Below, in pieces: positions 43,301 to 54,200 of a stretch of 64,000 bases of DNA. The notes under the pieces were generated by a model that saw only the letters and a program-made list of their open reading frames with translations, did not search any database and was not told the DNA's origin. Position 1 is the stretch's first letter, and each line of letters begins with the position of its first letter. The translations under genes and the position numbers were made by a program. The stretch lies in assembly GCA_943735955.1 (NCBI GenBank), contig OX030955.1:15439583-15503582 (forward strand), read 5' to 3'. This DNA is from Piscicola geometra (Eukaryota > Annelida > Clitellata > Hirudinida > Piscicolidae).

Positions 43301-46030
43301 TAGTTCAGTGTCAGCCCTAGAAAGATAATTATGAATTTCTTCTTCTATGCGGCTGTCAACAGTAGTGTCAGTATCATTGCTTTCTGTCACAAAGGAATAC
43401 AAGTCATCAATCGGCTCTTCTTCTGATCTAAAAACTGGGGCTAACCTTCAGATGCTTCCGGAAATTAGAGCTTGACGAGATATTTCCACTAATCTGAACT
43501 GCACAACAATGCTTACACGTTGCGACGAAATTTTTTTCGTCAGATTTAATACTTGGGTTTTTTAACTACTTTTGAGTAGTTAAACTACTAAGTAGTTAAC
43601 TACTGCCCATCTTTGATTTTTGTTGTGGATGCGTTTCTGAAATCACAACAGTTGGAATTTTTAAAACCTTTAGAAATTCTCAAAGTGTTAATGAGAGAAG
43701 AAAAGTAATTGCCAGTGACGCTAGAAGTGGTAAGTTACAAGAGACAATAAGGGTACACCAAGGCTCTTTTTCAGCCTCGGTTCAATAATATTTTGTGTTA
43801 TTAAACATTTCTATTGCCAGGAAATTACAATATAGTGAACGGGAAGTTTTGTCCAAAACAAGCACAGCAGTGATTTGATTTTTCTCACGAAAGATCAAAA
43901 AAAACTTTTGCAATTTAAAAAAAGCCAATAAATGCTCATACTGTGCTAAAAAACAATAAAGAATGAATAAACCGTGTTCTGCATAATTAAAATTAAAGTA
44001 AGCATCATATTCAAGCTGTATAATTTTTAAAATATAGAAAAAATTATTTGACAGGTGATTTGGCTCCTCACACTTTCTGGGAAGAATCTTTTGAATCACA
44101 GATGCAAGCTACCACAACTACTACAAATTTAATCAAAAGACACTTTGAAAAAGTGCTTCCTTTAATAGGGAATCATGGTAACCTTATTTTATTTTCAGAA
44201 TTTTTTTTCAAAGTTCAATCTAAAGAATTAATGTTTAACCACTGAAAACTAAACTGCGTAAAATATGTATTTTAGAAACGTACCCCACGAACCTTTTTTC
44301 GTTGGCAGAACTCAAAGAGTCTAAAGTAAATTAATCTATATTCTTTAAAACTTTATTTAAAAATAAATTCAAATAAAGAAAATTTTTAAATTTGCACAAT
44401 TCTAATTTAATTTTTCATACCCTGCAGGCTTTTATTGATCACTTCATAACTTCCTGGAAGACATTAGCCAATTTCAGTTCAGATGATGAGAGAGATCTTA
44501 GAAGAGGAGGATATTACTCTCAGCTCATCGTTAAAGGCCTTAGACTTGTCACCTTCAACTCCATGTATATGTATGTCAGATTCGTTTTATGAACTTTACA
44601 TCATTATTGGGATTGGATAAATTATTATTTGAGAAGAGCAATCAACCATGTTTGACATATAATTAGAAGTTGAAACGAACTTTTAATATTATAAATTGAA
44701 TAGTCATATTGATTCTTCAGGTATACTCTCAACTTTTACAACGTTTTCAACCACAAATCTGTGATTTTTTCTTCTGAAGCAAAAAGAACCTATAATTTTA
44801 TTAAAGATACCCTCAGTAAAGCTTCGAGTAATAATGAAAAGGCAAGGAATCATAAAAATATTTTAACAGAAAAGTCTACATATTTTAACAGAAAAGTCTA
44901 CATATTTTAACAGAAAAGTCTACATATTTTAACAGAAAAGTCTACATATTTTAACAGAAAAGTCTAAATATTTTAATAGAAAAGACTAATTATTTTATAC
45001 ATTGAAAATCTTTTCAATCTTGTTATAATTGTTTACTGTTATTTGAAGGTGATTCTGGCTTTTCACAACCCAATGGGTACTTCTGATTTTGTGGTTTCTC
45101 AGTCAGTGGAGCTGGAAAAAATTCTTGTAGAGTTTAAGAACACGTTGGTGCTAGTGGTCAACGGCCACACACATTACAACGAATTTAGAGTGGTATGTAA
45201 AAAAAGACTTTGGATTTTTTATATAACGATATTTTTAAGTAACTAAAAATTGATGTAGAAATTTAACTGTCAGGTATATGACGCAAAGAAGCCAGCAGTG
45301 GTGACGCTTGCTGCTCCTTCGGTGTCGAGCAACAACTACAGAAACCCCGCAATGAGGCTTTATCGCCTTCACAAGAAGTCCTTCACTCTGCTCGACTACC
45401 AGCAGTATTATCTTGACCTTTCCAAGCTTGACAGTTGGTTCATTGAAGTTTTAATCGTTTAGTTATATTAAATTTTTTCTTCGATAAAATAATCTGTAAG
45501 TTTTTCACAATTATGATTTTTTTATCATGAAAACGAACATTATTTTCAGACGTTCAATCGACAAACATTAGCAAGCACATTAAAGAGTTGTATTCAGCCA
45601 AGAAAGAGTACCAACTGCCCGATCTCAGTCCTCAATCTTGGCACTCACTCATCAACAGGTTGTTCCTATAAAAGTACAAAAGTTCAGTTTACATGAAGGA
45701 AAATAAATTTAAACTTTAGTTATATATCATGTGTATTTCAAACAAATTTAATTAACTATCCAATAAAGGCTTGAGAATGACCAAGAATTGTTGTATAAGC
45801 ACATGCGTCACTTCAACACTGACGCCAGAGAAGTGGGCAAAATCACGCCTAAGATGAAGAAAGAACACATTTGCCGTCTGAAAAATATCCACTACGACTT
45901 TTACAGAAAATGCCTCAATTTCACGCTTCCTAATTTTACCCTGCCTCCTAACCTTCCAACCGCTCTACCCACCGCTTGGCCCCCTAATGTTCCCAAGCCC
46001 ACCATTCGTCCTAGAAATGTACAAGAGTGA
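40328..46030 (+). CDS. Acid sphingomyelinase-like phosphodiesterase, copy 1, predicted active
   Basis: Cleaves sphingomyelin to ceramide and phosphocholine in the lysosome or outside the cell. Exons: 40328-40669, 40775-40927, 41067-41297, 41454-41507, 42099-42207, 44055-44177, 44276-44325, 44428-44570, 44721-44841, 45049-45192, 45274-45433, 45550-45658, 45769-46030. Phases close; 666 codons plus stop. A signal peptide (MKGIISLLVSFSIFFSAES) precedes a saposin-B region (DCKICM, KKLCKIV, EPLCEG, KFCPFQNAC). Metallophosphoesterase motifs: AQISDIHME (D206, H208 by human SMPD1 numbering), ECGLAVCCVPKWGK, GDLAPHTFW (D278 and catalytic H282), LIGNHE (N318 and catalytic H319, split by an intron), ILAFHNPMG (H425) and NGHTHYNEF (H457, H459). 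The tail is Pro-, Leu- and Thr-rich with two NFT glycosylation sites and no membrane anchor. One intron starts with GC (44842). It is the left member of a tandem pair. Confidence 0.93.
41549..42036. repeat. 27-bp minisatellite in sphingomyelinase copy 1 intron, about 18 copies
   Basis: Unit ACAAACATTAATTTAACTTT followed by ATATTAT. Variants are few: AAAAACATT in three adjacent units, one TTTATTAT and one ACGAACATT. It fills most of the 41508-42098 intron and ends about 60 bp before the splice acceptor. Confidence 0.95.
42555..43615 (-). mobile_element. Internally deleted hAT element in copy 1 intron, with 8-bp target duplication
   Basis: The termini CAGGGATGGGCA and TGCCCATCTTTG are inverted repeats with two mismatches. 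They are flanked by perfect 8-bp direct repeats ATTTTTGT (42547-42554 and 43616-43623). Subterminal arrays of AGTAGTTAAACTACT-type palindromes occupy both ends. On the minus strand (43402-43097) an open frame encodes the hAT C-terminal dimerisation domain (DASLPSSAAVERLFSAAGQI, then KLSDSMFEKLVFLR). At 1061 bp the N-terminal transposase is missing, so it is non-autonomous. It is unrelated to the Sim-intron hAT in terminal sequence. Confidence 0.95.
44858..44990. repeat. 22-bp minisatellite in copy 1 intron, about 6 copies
   Basis: The unit ACATATTTTAACAGAAAAGTCT repeats with late divergence (TAAATATTTTAATAG). It begins within about 20 bp of the GC splice donor at 44842. Confidence 0.85.
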
Positions 46031-46155
46031 TGATAATCTGAAAATTATTTTGACAGTGTAAACTTTATGACGGAGTTTTGTCTATAAATAACGATTATTC
46101 ATAAATAATTGTTTTATAATCGATTTTTGATTTCTGAAATTACTTTTTTCATGAA

Positions 46156-46161
46156 AATAAA
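46156..46161 (+). terminator. Poly(A) signal AATAAA, sphingomyelinase copy 1
   Basis: Canonical hexamer about 125 bp beyond the stop codon of copy 1. Confidence 0.5.
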
Positions 46162-47440
46162 TGTTTTCTTTAAACAATGCTTATTACAAAATTAAAGGTA
46201 AATTTCAAGACTTAAATTCAAAACATTATAAAAAATGTTTTACAAATCTAAGTTTAAAATACATTAAAAACACTTTTTATAATGTTTTTTTAAAATTGAC
46301 TCGTTATACCCAGAAAACATCCACCAAAGACATCGATGAAGATTTAAACAATCAATCAATGAATCAATTAAAACTATTTCTGTAACGCCTTTTCTCTAAT
46401 TCAAAAGCGCTTTCAAATAAATTTTATAAATATAAAAGGTTTTTAGACTCCCTCTAATATATGTATATATATATCAATTTAAATAAAAAACGACTAAATT
46501 TAATAATCCATCCTCACCCACATCACCACGATCATCATTGCCACAGAATCTTTGTCTTTACCAATATAGCATCTTATTCATCACCACAATACCAACATTC
46601 CTACTACAGCATAATCATCCCCACATCATCTTCATATCCACAAAACATAATCATAATTTTTTTAATCTTGTTGCCACTGGTGTTGAGGCTGCGACAGGAG
46701 GTGAAGGAGAAGTCCTTGCTAACACTGGAACTGTTTTTGTTGTAGCAGGGGTTTTCTCTTTTGTCGCAGCTCAATTGATTTCCTGCAGCCATTCCTTGAC
46801 ACACTCAAAACAAACAAAATTCACAAACAAAAAATTATAAATAATACTACTAAATTTGTATTTCAATTTAAGATTTCAACATTTTAGAATAGAATACTTA
46901 AAACCGTTCATTCTACAAATGTATTAGATGGTTTAAGCGGCTGCCAGGGTGGCAGCTGCTAACCAAAGATACAATTTGTGTTGAAGCATCTGCAATGACG
47001 TACGATACCCGAATACGAAAGTATTTGTTTTCTAGAAAAAATTATAATTCAGAAAAGATTGAGATGGAGAAATTATTTATTATATTTACATTTTGAAGTT
47101 TTTACTATTTTTAAGGATGAATAGATTGAGAGGTGTGTAACACTTCTCGGCCTCACCAATGGTTTATGGTCCGCGATTCGAAGGCAACCGAAGTCTATGG
47201 GCCATAGGAGCAAATGTAATTAGGCCTAGAACTCCTTAGGGTTATATACCACTATGATAATGCTTTTTAATATTGTTATTATTATGACTATTTTATTCTC
47301 TCAGTAGTTCAATCAATAAGTAAAAATGTGAGTGAAACAAGTTATTGAAAGAGTTTTTCAATGAATTTTCTTTTTCAACCTAATTATATAAATTTTATAT
47401 AGATATATATTTATTGAATTTATAAATACAATTTTGCATT
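46162..47440. other. Intergenic, between the sphingomyelinase copies, left part
   Basis: AT-rich. The short frames at 46161-46840 have no recognisable domain. A GC-richer stretch at 47130-47240 (CGCGATTCGAAGGCAACCGA) may be a repeat-element remnant of unknown type. Confidence 0.4.
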
Positions 47441-47451
47441 AGATTTTGTTT

Positions 47452-47545
47452 AACTCTAGAACGACGGCTTGGGTATATTGTGAGCCCACAGCAACTTTGA
47501 ATGTATACAGGAAACGATAGGATACACATTAGGGTGCCAATGAAA
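47452..47545 (+). mobile_element. piggyBac-like terminal sequence, left copy
   Basis: TTAACTCTAGAACGACGGCT, then TGGGTATATTGTGAGCCC and AACTTTGAATGTATACAGGA. It matches the element end at about 49592-49670 in the same orientation. TTAA followed by a palindromic GGGTATATTNTGANCCC is typical of piggyBac-type ends; this assignment is inferred. Confidence 0.45.
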
Positions 47546-47929
47546 ATAAACTTTATGATTTTAAATCTCTTGAATTCGTTTTTGGTTTCTTTAATATTTA
47601 AAAAAACCTTTGTAAAGTTTCAAGTGATAATTTCAATATTTACCACTGGCACAACACCATGAAAATTCCGCAATATTTAAAATATTCAAGAACATTTCTT
47701 CATCTTTTTAATTTTGAAAATAGAGTTTAAAAAAAGATAATGTACTTGAATTTATTCAGAAAACTATCTTTCAACTAAAAGACAATATTGAAGTTATTTA
47801 TTTTCAATATGTTTTTTATTTACCTAGAAAACGATCAAAAAGAGATTTTATAGAGTTAGAATACTCATGTTGGTTTTTCCTACAACTTGGAGCAAGAATT
47901 GTTTATGATCTTTTTGGTTAGACAACACA

Positions 47930-48894
47930 CAATTGTACTTCTTTATTACAGCCACTCCCCGCTCAGCCGCATCGTTCACCAATTTTAAACTGTTAGTCCT
48001 CCTCTGACCAAACCTTCGTCACAGTCCCACTTATCAGGACTCTTTCTAAGGAATCTTTAAGATTAAATACAGCAGTGGCTTCTGTCAGTCCAGTTCGATT
48101 GGGTAGTTTTGGGACGTCTAACAGTTTCATCTCAGAACACAAGACGATAAGCCATATTCTTTGACATTAAAGCAAGAAAAATTTTAACATTTCAAAGAAC
48201 TGTCAATGGGCGATTTTGATTTAAATAGGCCAAAATTTCCTTAGTTGCTTCTTTCCTGTGTTTTCGACTGCACTGTCTGGTTGATTTTTTGTTTATGTAT
48301 AGGGTTGAAGGGCTGTGTTCAAGAGATTCGGCTACAGCTGCAATAATGTATGCTGCATTTCTGTCGCTAACTTCAGTTCTATCAAGAGGTACTGCTAAAC
48401 TTAGACTGCTAACGTTTTATGGTCGACTGTGTTTGGGTTGACTAGTACTTTGATTTGGAGCGTGGTTATCTTTGGTTTTGCTTGTACAAGGGGGCCTGTA
48501 TCACTGTCAGTGTCACTGTTGCTGAACTTAACCCGTACCTCTGCTTGTCGTTCTCACACAGCCTTCTTTGTCTTTCAAGCTGCTTTTTTCAGCATGCGTT
48601 TTCTGATTTCTTAATCTTTTTTAGCCAACACCATGTATATAGGACCGATGCTTCCACGCGTCTTTGTTCTCGCTGTGCTTGAAGGAACTCTTTGTCTTCT
48701 AGAATCGTGATCTCAGTGAAAACTTGAGACTGCGCAATGTCAAACAGATCCTGCAAACTTTCTTTAAATTCACGCACATTGCTCTTTGTTTTATTTTTTT
48801 GTCGAGATGAACTTTTCTTTGGTTTTATCCAAGTCAAATGACTTTTTCTAAGCTTTTTTAAATTATATTTTAGCCTGTTTGATTTGGAATACAT
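47930..48894 (-). pseudogene. Relict of a transposon-associated coding sequence, frames broken
   Basis: The minus strand reads RLKYNLKKLRKS and SNVREFKESLQDLFDIAQ, EDKEFLQAQREQRR (about 48860-48650). Then comes LDRTEVSDRNAAYIIAAVAE (about 48385-48320) and finally LVNDAAERGVAVIKK (about 47985-47945), with several frameshifts and stops between. I recall this segment order from high-copy uncharacterised proteins of cnidarians, aphids and spiders, which behave like transposon passengers or transposases. I cannot name the superfamily. No intact frame remains. Confidence 0.55.
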
Positions 48895-49499
48895 GCTCTT
48901 TTCTAGAAGTGTGACACTTCTTTCCTAGTTATAGTGGCACTTTCGGTAACTTTCTTTGATTGTACTTTATGAAAATGAAAGAAGCGTTACAAAACTTGCT
49001 GCTTTGAAAGAACTTTTCATTCTGAAATAAATTCTACTGCTCTTCCAAGATAACATATAGAAAAAAGATCATATATTTGATTTGATTTAATGAAATATTG
49101 TGTTTTTTAGAAATTAAATTATTAAAATCCAACGCATTTATGAAATTGTCTTTATTGAAAAAATAATCAAAATTACAAAATGTTTAAGCCTCTTGCGCCA
49201 CCGGTAAATATTATTTTATTTTAATGAAATTGTTTATGATAGTTTTAAACATAAAAGAAACCCCAAAAAAATGTAAGACATAAAAATTTTGCAGGAAATA
49301 TTGTTACCATTGGTTTGATTGGCATTCTAATACAAATATAGTAAAACTTTTTTGAGACTTTTTCTATATTTTAAAGAAAATTATACATAAAAAATAATTT
49401 ATTTAACTAATTATGAAGCATGTGCGCTACTACCAATGATAACGTTTGGGTGTATATTTTGACCCCAATGTTTATAATGATCTACATCTTACAATATCA

Positions 49500-49945
49500 G
49501 TTAGTTTAATAAAGATTAAATTATAGACTATTGATAACTATCGTTTGTATTGACTGACATAAAAATATTATTTTCTGAAGACATAATTAAACCTTTATTA
49601 TCACGATGGCTGGGGTATATTTTGACCCCACAGCCACTTTGAATGCATACAGGAAACGATAAAATACACATATAGTAAAAAAAATTGAGAATTTTTTTAT
49701 ATTTAAAAAAAAAGTATAAAAAGTAAAAAATAATTTTTAATAATTAGGAAGTGCGTGCAGATCAATATTACCAATGAGAACAGTTGGGACTTTTTGACCC
49801 TCATGTTAAAAATTCTCTACATCCTAAATTTTCAATTTTTTAATCAGATTAAATTATAGACTGTTAATAACTATCTATTGTATTGACTGACGTAAAAATA
49901 TTATTTTCTGAAGAAATAGTTAAACCTTTATTATGTGACTTTTTT
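49500..49945 (+). repeat. About 340-bp tandem duplication carrying piggyBac-like ends
   Basis: The block ending ATTGACTGACATAAAAATAT, TATTTTCTGAAGACATAATT, AAACCTTTATTAT (about 49520-49600) recurs at about 49860-49940 with a few substitutions. Directly after the first copy is CACGATGGCTGGGGTATATT then TTGACCCC, the piggyBac-like terminus also seen at 47452. The related motif GGGTGTATATTTTGACCCC precedes the first block (about 49450), and a decayed version precedes the second (about 49787). Confidence 0.6.
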
Positions 49946-50069
49946 CAATGGTAATCATTCTTATATACATTACTTCTGTTGGGTAAAAAGATCGACTGAT
50001 TTTGTCTATATTGTAAAATAATTATATTGTATGCGAAATTGCCCATTTCTACTACTTTTTTTATTAAAA

Positions 50070-50198
50070 ATGAAATGGTGAGCCGACGATTCAGCGCAGA
50101 AGAAGCTATAAAAACTAATCTTTGAAGAAAGCAGCGATGAAAGCAGTGAGGATAATGGCATGAGTGACTATGAAGAAGCTAGCTGCGAGTATGATACT
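50070..50198 (+). pseudogene. N-terminal fragment of a piggyBac transposase, frameshifted
   Basis: ATGGTGAGCCGACGATTCAG opens MVSRRFSAEEAIK. After a one-frame shift it continues LIFEESSDESSEDNGMSDYE. An arginine-phenylalanine-SAEEA start followed by a Ser/Asp/Glu-rich stretch is characteristic of piggyBac-family transposases. The frame then dissolves into the ATC microsatellite and no catalytic core follows, so only the 5' end survives. Confidence 0.6.
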
Positions 50199-50199
50199 A

Positions 50200-50256
<57 letters not shown>

Positions 50257-50257
50257 T

Positions 50258-50307
<50 letters not shown>

Positions 50308-50433
50308 TATCATCATCATCATCATCATCATTATTATCATCATCATCATTATCATCATCATCATTATCATCATCATCATCATTATCATCATCATCCATAT
50401 CATCATTATCATCATCACCATCATCATTATCAC

Positions 50434-50486
<53 letters not shown>

Positions 50487-50725
50487 GTGTCATCATTATC
50501 ATCATCATCATCATCATTATCATCATCATCATTATCATCATCATTATCATTATAATCATCATTATCATCATCATTATCATCATTATCCTCATCATTATCA
50601 TCATCATTATCATCATCATTATCATCATCATTATCATCATCATTATCATCATCATTATCATCATCATTATCATCATCATTATCATCATTATTATCATCAT
50701 CGTTATCATCATCATCATTTATTCA
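50199..50725. repeat. (ATC)n microsatellite, about 525 bp
   Basis: Imperfect ATC/ATT trinucleotide array (TCATCA with periodic TTATCA). It begins exactly where the acidic/serine segment of the piggyBac fragment ends. All poly-Ser, poly-His, poly-Asp and poly-Met frames are artefacts. Confidence 0.95.
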
Positions 50726-50831
50726 TCTATCATTAATATTATTATCAATTTTTCCATAACCAAGTGGTCTTGAAGCCCGTCCGGGTTTACGCCACGTTAA
50801 TAATACTCGTCGTTGTATTGTATTTTATTGT

Positions 50832-50832
<1 letters not shown>

Positions 50833-50899
<67 letters not shown>

Positions 50900-50966
50900 T
50901 ATCATCATCATTATCATCATCATTATCATCATCATTATCATCAACATCATTATCATCATCATCAAT
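50833..50966. repeat. Second (ATC)n microsatellite
   Basis: A further 130 bp of ATC with TTATCATCATCA variants, separated from the first array by about 105 bp of unique sequence that includes a GC-richer AGCCCGTCCGGGTTTACGCC. Confidence 0.95.
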
Positions 50967-51179
50967 TCAATGGTTTCGATTTTATTATTTACCATAAAAA
51001 ATTTAACCAAAGGTTTGGTGGTCTCTTAGCTTCAAACAGTTTGATAACTTCAGGGCCAGGCTCTTTCGTCCTAGTTTAAATCGTCCGCATACTAACTAAG
51101 CTTATATTAACGTACGATGTATGTTATCAAACATGAGTACTTGAAAAGATAAAAACACAATTGAAGATCAAGCAGTCGT

Positions 51180-51187
51180 TATAAAAG
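51180..51187 (+). promoter_or_regulatory. Candidate TATA box of sphingomyelinase copy 2
   Basis: TATAAAAG about 100 bp before the ATG at 51286, preceded by AGCAGTCG. The position is reasonable but it is further from the start than in copy 1. Confidence 0.35.
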
Positions 51188-51285
51188 TTAAATTCTAAAT
51201 TTTGCCTGAATTTATCATCTTTAACAAAATCATTTATTTGAAGTTAACTTAAATCACTGTAATTTGAATACAGTATATTTTAACT

Positions 51286-54200
51286 ATGATTATTAAAATA
51301 GTTTTTAGTTTTCTTTTAACTTCAAACTTTCTTCATGCCTTTCAATACAGTAAGTCATTAAGTGTGATTGAGGAAAGTCCTTTTGAACAGCTGGCGAATC
51401 TCCTATCTGAACCTACTGAGCAGGCAAGCACAGTGTTAATTGAGTTCTTGGAAGAAGTGGGCCTGTATGATTGGCCTGAAATACTGTTAGAGGACCCTCA
51501 TGGTGACAGCAATAAAAAGTTCAAAAATGTCGTGGATTCGATGGATTTATTCCCCTTTACCAACATCACCATTCCCCCACTTTTCCAAAATCTCACTCTT
51601 GACTGCAAACTTTGTTTGGTAGGTAAAGATTTTTCCCCATTTCTAATTAAAACAATATTATAAGGTTTATTTTATATATTTTACTATGAAGTTATAAACT
51701 TTTCTTCTACCAGGGTATTACATACGGATTGAAAATCGCTATTGATAGGTTCAATTATTCCGTCGTGGAAAAGGCAGTAATTACTTTATGCCATAACTTA
51801 TTGAAACCACTAGGTATTAACGTGGAGGTTTTTTGTAACAGCACCATTCAGCACTATGGACCTCACGTGCGTTGTCAACTTCAATGACTTCTGCAAAGAG
51901 TTAATATTTGTTTAAATTTTGCAAGAATTTCAAGAAAACTAAAAACCAAATTTTAAATGTTCATTAACAATCGTGTTTTAAAATCAACAAATCTTCATTT
52001 TTTTTTGAAAGGTTGCAGTCTTGCTTAGTAGAAGAAACATTTTTTTGAGAAAATTTTGTCCATACATGAACGCTTGTTTGAAGAAGAGTACGGTATTTTG
52101 GAATTCAAAAGAGAAAAAAAGAAATAAAATGGAATTAAAAGTTGTAAAAAATTCTTCATATAAGGATGATGAGGAGGAAAATGATGTTCTAAGAATTGTT
52201 CAAATTAGTGATACACACTTTGAGAAAAATTACAAAGAGGTGAAAACTAAAAATTAAAAAAATAATTTAGACAAACAAAAAGAATATCGTTTTTTAATAG
52301 TTGAGAAAGTTAATTTTTTTTACTGATATTCAAGGGCACTTCAACGATTTGTGGGTTGCCAGTTTGTTGTCAAGAAAAGTATGGAAAGGTGAACACATTA
52401 AAAAAGAGTATCAAAAATTAAAAATTTGAAGAAAAATTTTTTTTAACAAACACAAACTCGTTGAGTCCATTTACTAAACTACTTTTGACAGGGAAGAGCG
52501 GGAAAGTACGGGGATTACGAGTGCGACACAAGTGAAACAATACTGAAAGGTTTCTTTGAAAAGATAGCTTTATTGAAACCAGACGTCATTATATTCAATG
52601 GTGAGCAAAAATAGCATTAAAAAAATAATTTTCAGATATATTTAACTCGAAATTTTATTGAATAAAAAAGTTTTAATTTGTGAACCTACCATTAAAGTGA
52701 AAAATTCAAATGAAAAACAAATAATAAAAAGCTAAGATTATAGTAAAATCGACAGGTGACGTGGCTCCAAGCGCTTTTTGGGACGAAAGCTTCGACTCTC
52801 AGATAAAGGCAACAACAGATACTACAAACGTAATAAAAAAACATAATATTTCAGTTTTCCCTGTTATCGGAAACTCAGGTACTGAAGATAATAGTGTTTA
52901 ATAAAAAGTTATTCAAGAATGGGTTCATCTTCATTGAACCCTATTCATTATATAGCAACTTATTTAGAATTTTAAAATTTTGATGATAAGTTTTCTTAGT
53001 TCATTAATTAAAATATATCTTTTATAACTTTCAATTTTTTTATCTTTCTGCTTTTTATATTTATATATTTAAAAGTTTCTAACCCATTAAATATTTCCAG
53101 ACAGTTTTCCCAGTCACCTCTTTTCAATAAAATATGTTAATGAAACAAAAGTGAGTGGAAAATAACTGTATACATATAAAATAGTTAGTTTATATAAATT
53201 TTGATATAACATTGTTACAATTGAAAAATAAATTCACTTTTTATACAACCTTAAAAAAGTTTTTCACGATCAAAACACACAATCAACAAAAAAATGTAAC
53301 CCAAATTCGTCAAGAACTGATTTCATAAAGTAATCTTATAAACCTTATAAAACTACAAAAAACGTTTTCGCGCATAAGTTTTCATTCTTTTTTTCCTCCT
53401 TCAGCTCTTCCTTGAGCACTTCATCACTTCCTGGAAAGATTTGGCTCATTTCAATTTACAAAACATAAACAGCATCAGAAAAGGCGGGCATTATTCCAAA
53501 GAGATATTTCCAGGGCTTAGACTAATCGTTTTCAACTCTGGCTACATGTGAGAAGCAGCTTACTATGATTTACGTTTATAAGCTATTTTTTTAGATGAAT
53601 ATGAAGATGAGAGGTAATATTTTGAAATTGCGGAATATATTTTTCTGGTGTTTTATTCATTAAAATCAAACAAAATTAAACTCACTTATCTCTGCAAAGG
53701 TACACCTACAACTTTTTGAACGTTCTTAATGACAATGGTTTGAAACCCGAAACAAAAACTGTTATGAACTTTGTTGAAACAGAACTTTTTAAAGCTGAAA
53801 GAAACCAAGAAAAAGTTTGAAAAAGAATTATTTGAATGATATGTTCAACATTTTAATCCTAATCACTGCCACATTCAACTAATTCGTAATTCACACTCTT
53901 TTTCATCAGGTAATCCTGGCCTTCCACAATACGATGGGCACTTCTGACTTTGTGGTTTCTAGTTCAATATGGCTTGAGAAACAGCTACTGGAATACAATG
54001 AAACTTTGGTGCTTGTAATAAACGGTCACACACACTATAATGAGTTTCGAGTGGTGAGTGAAAAAAATTAACATTTATTTCTAACCTATACAATTGTTTC
54101 AAATATTATTAAACATTTGTAAGGTTTACGACACGAATAAAAAGCCAGCAATGGTGACGTTAACGGCTCCTTCGGTGTCTAGCAACAAATACAGAAACCC

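Noticed and set aside
50160..50736. Poly-Ser and poly-His proteins
   Set aside because: Frames of the (ATC)n microsatellite; only the first ~40 codons resemble a transposase N-terminus.
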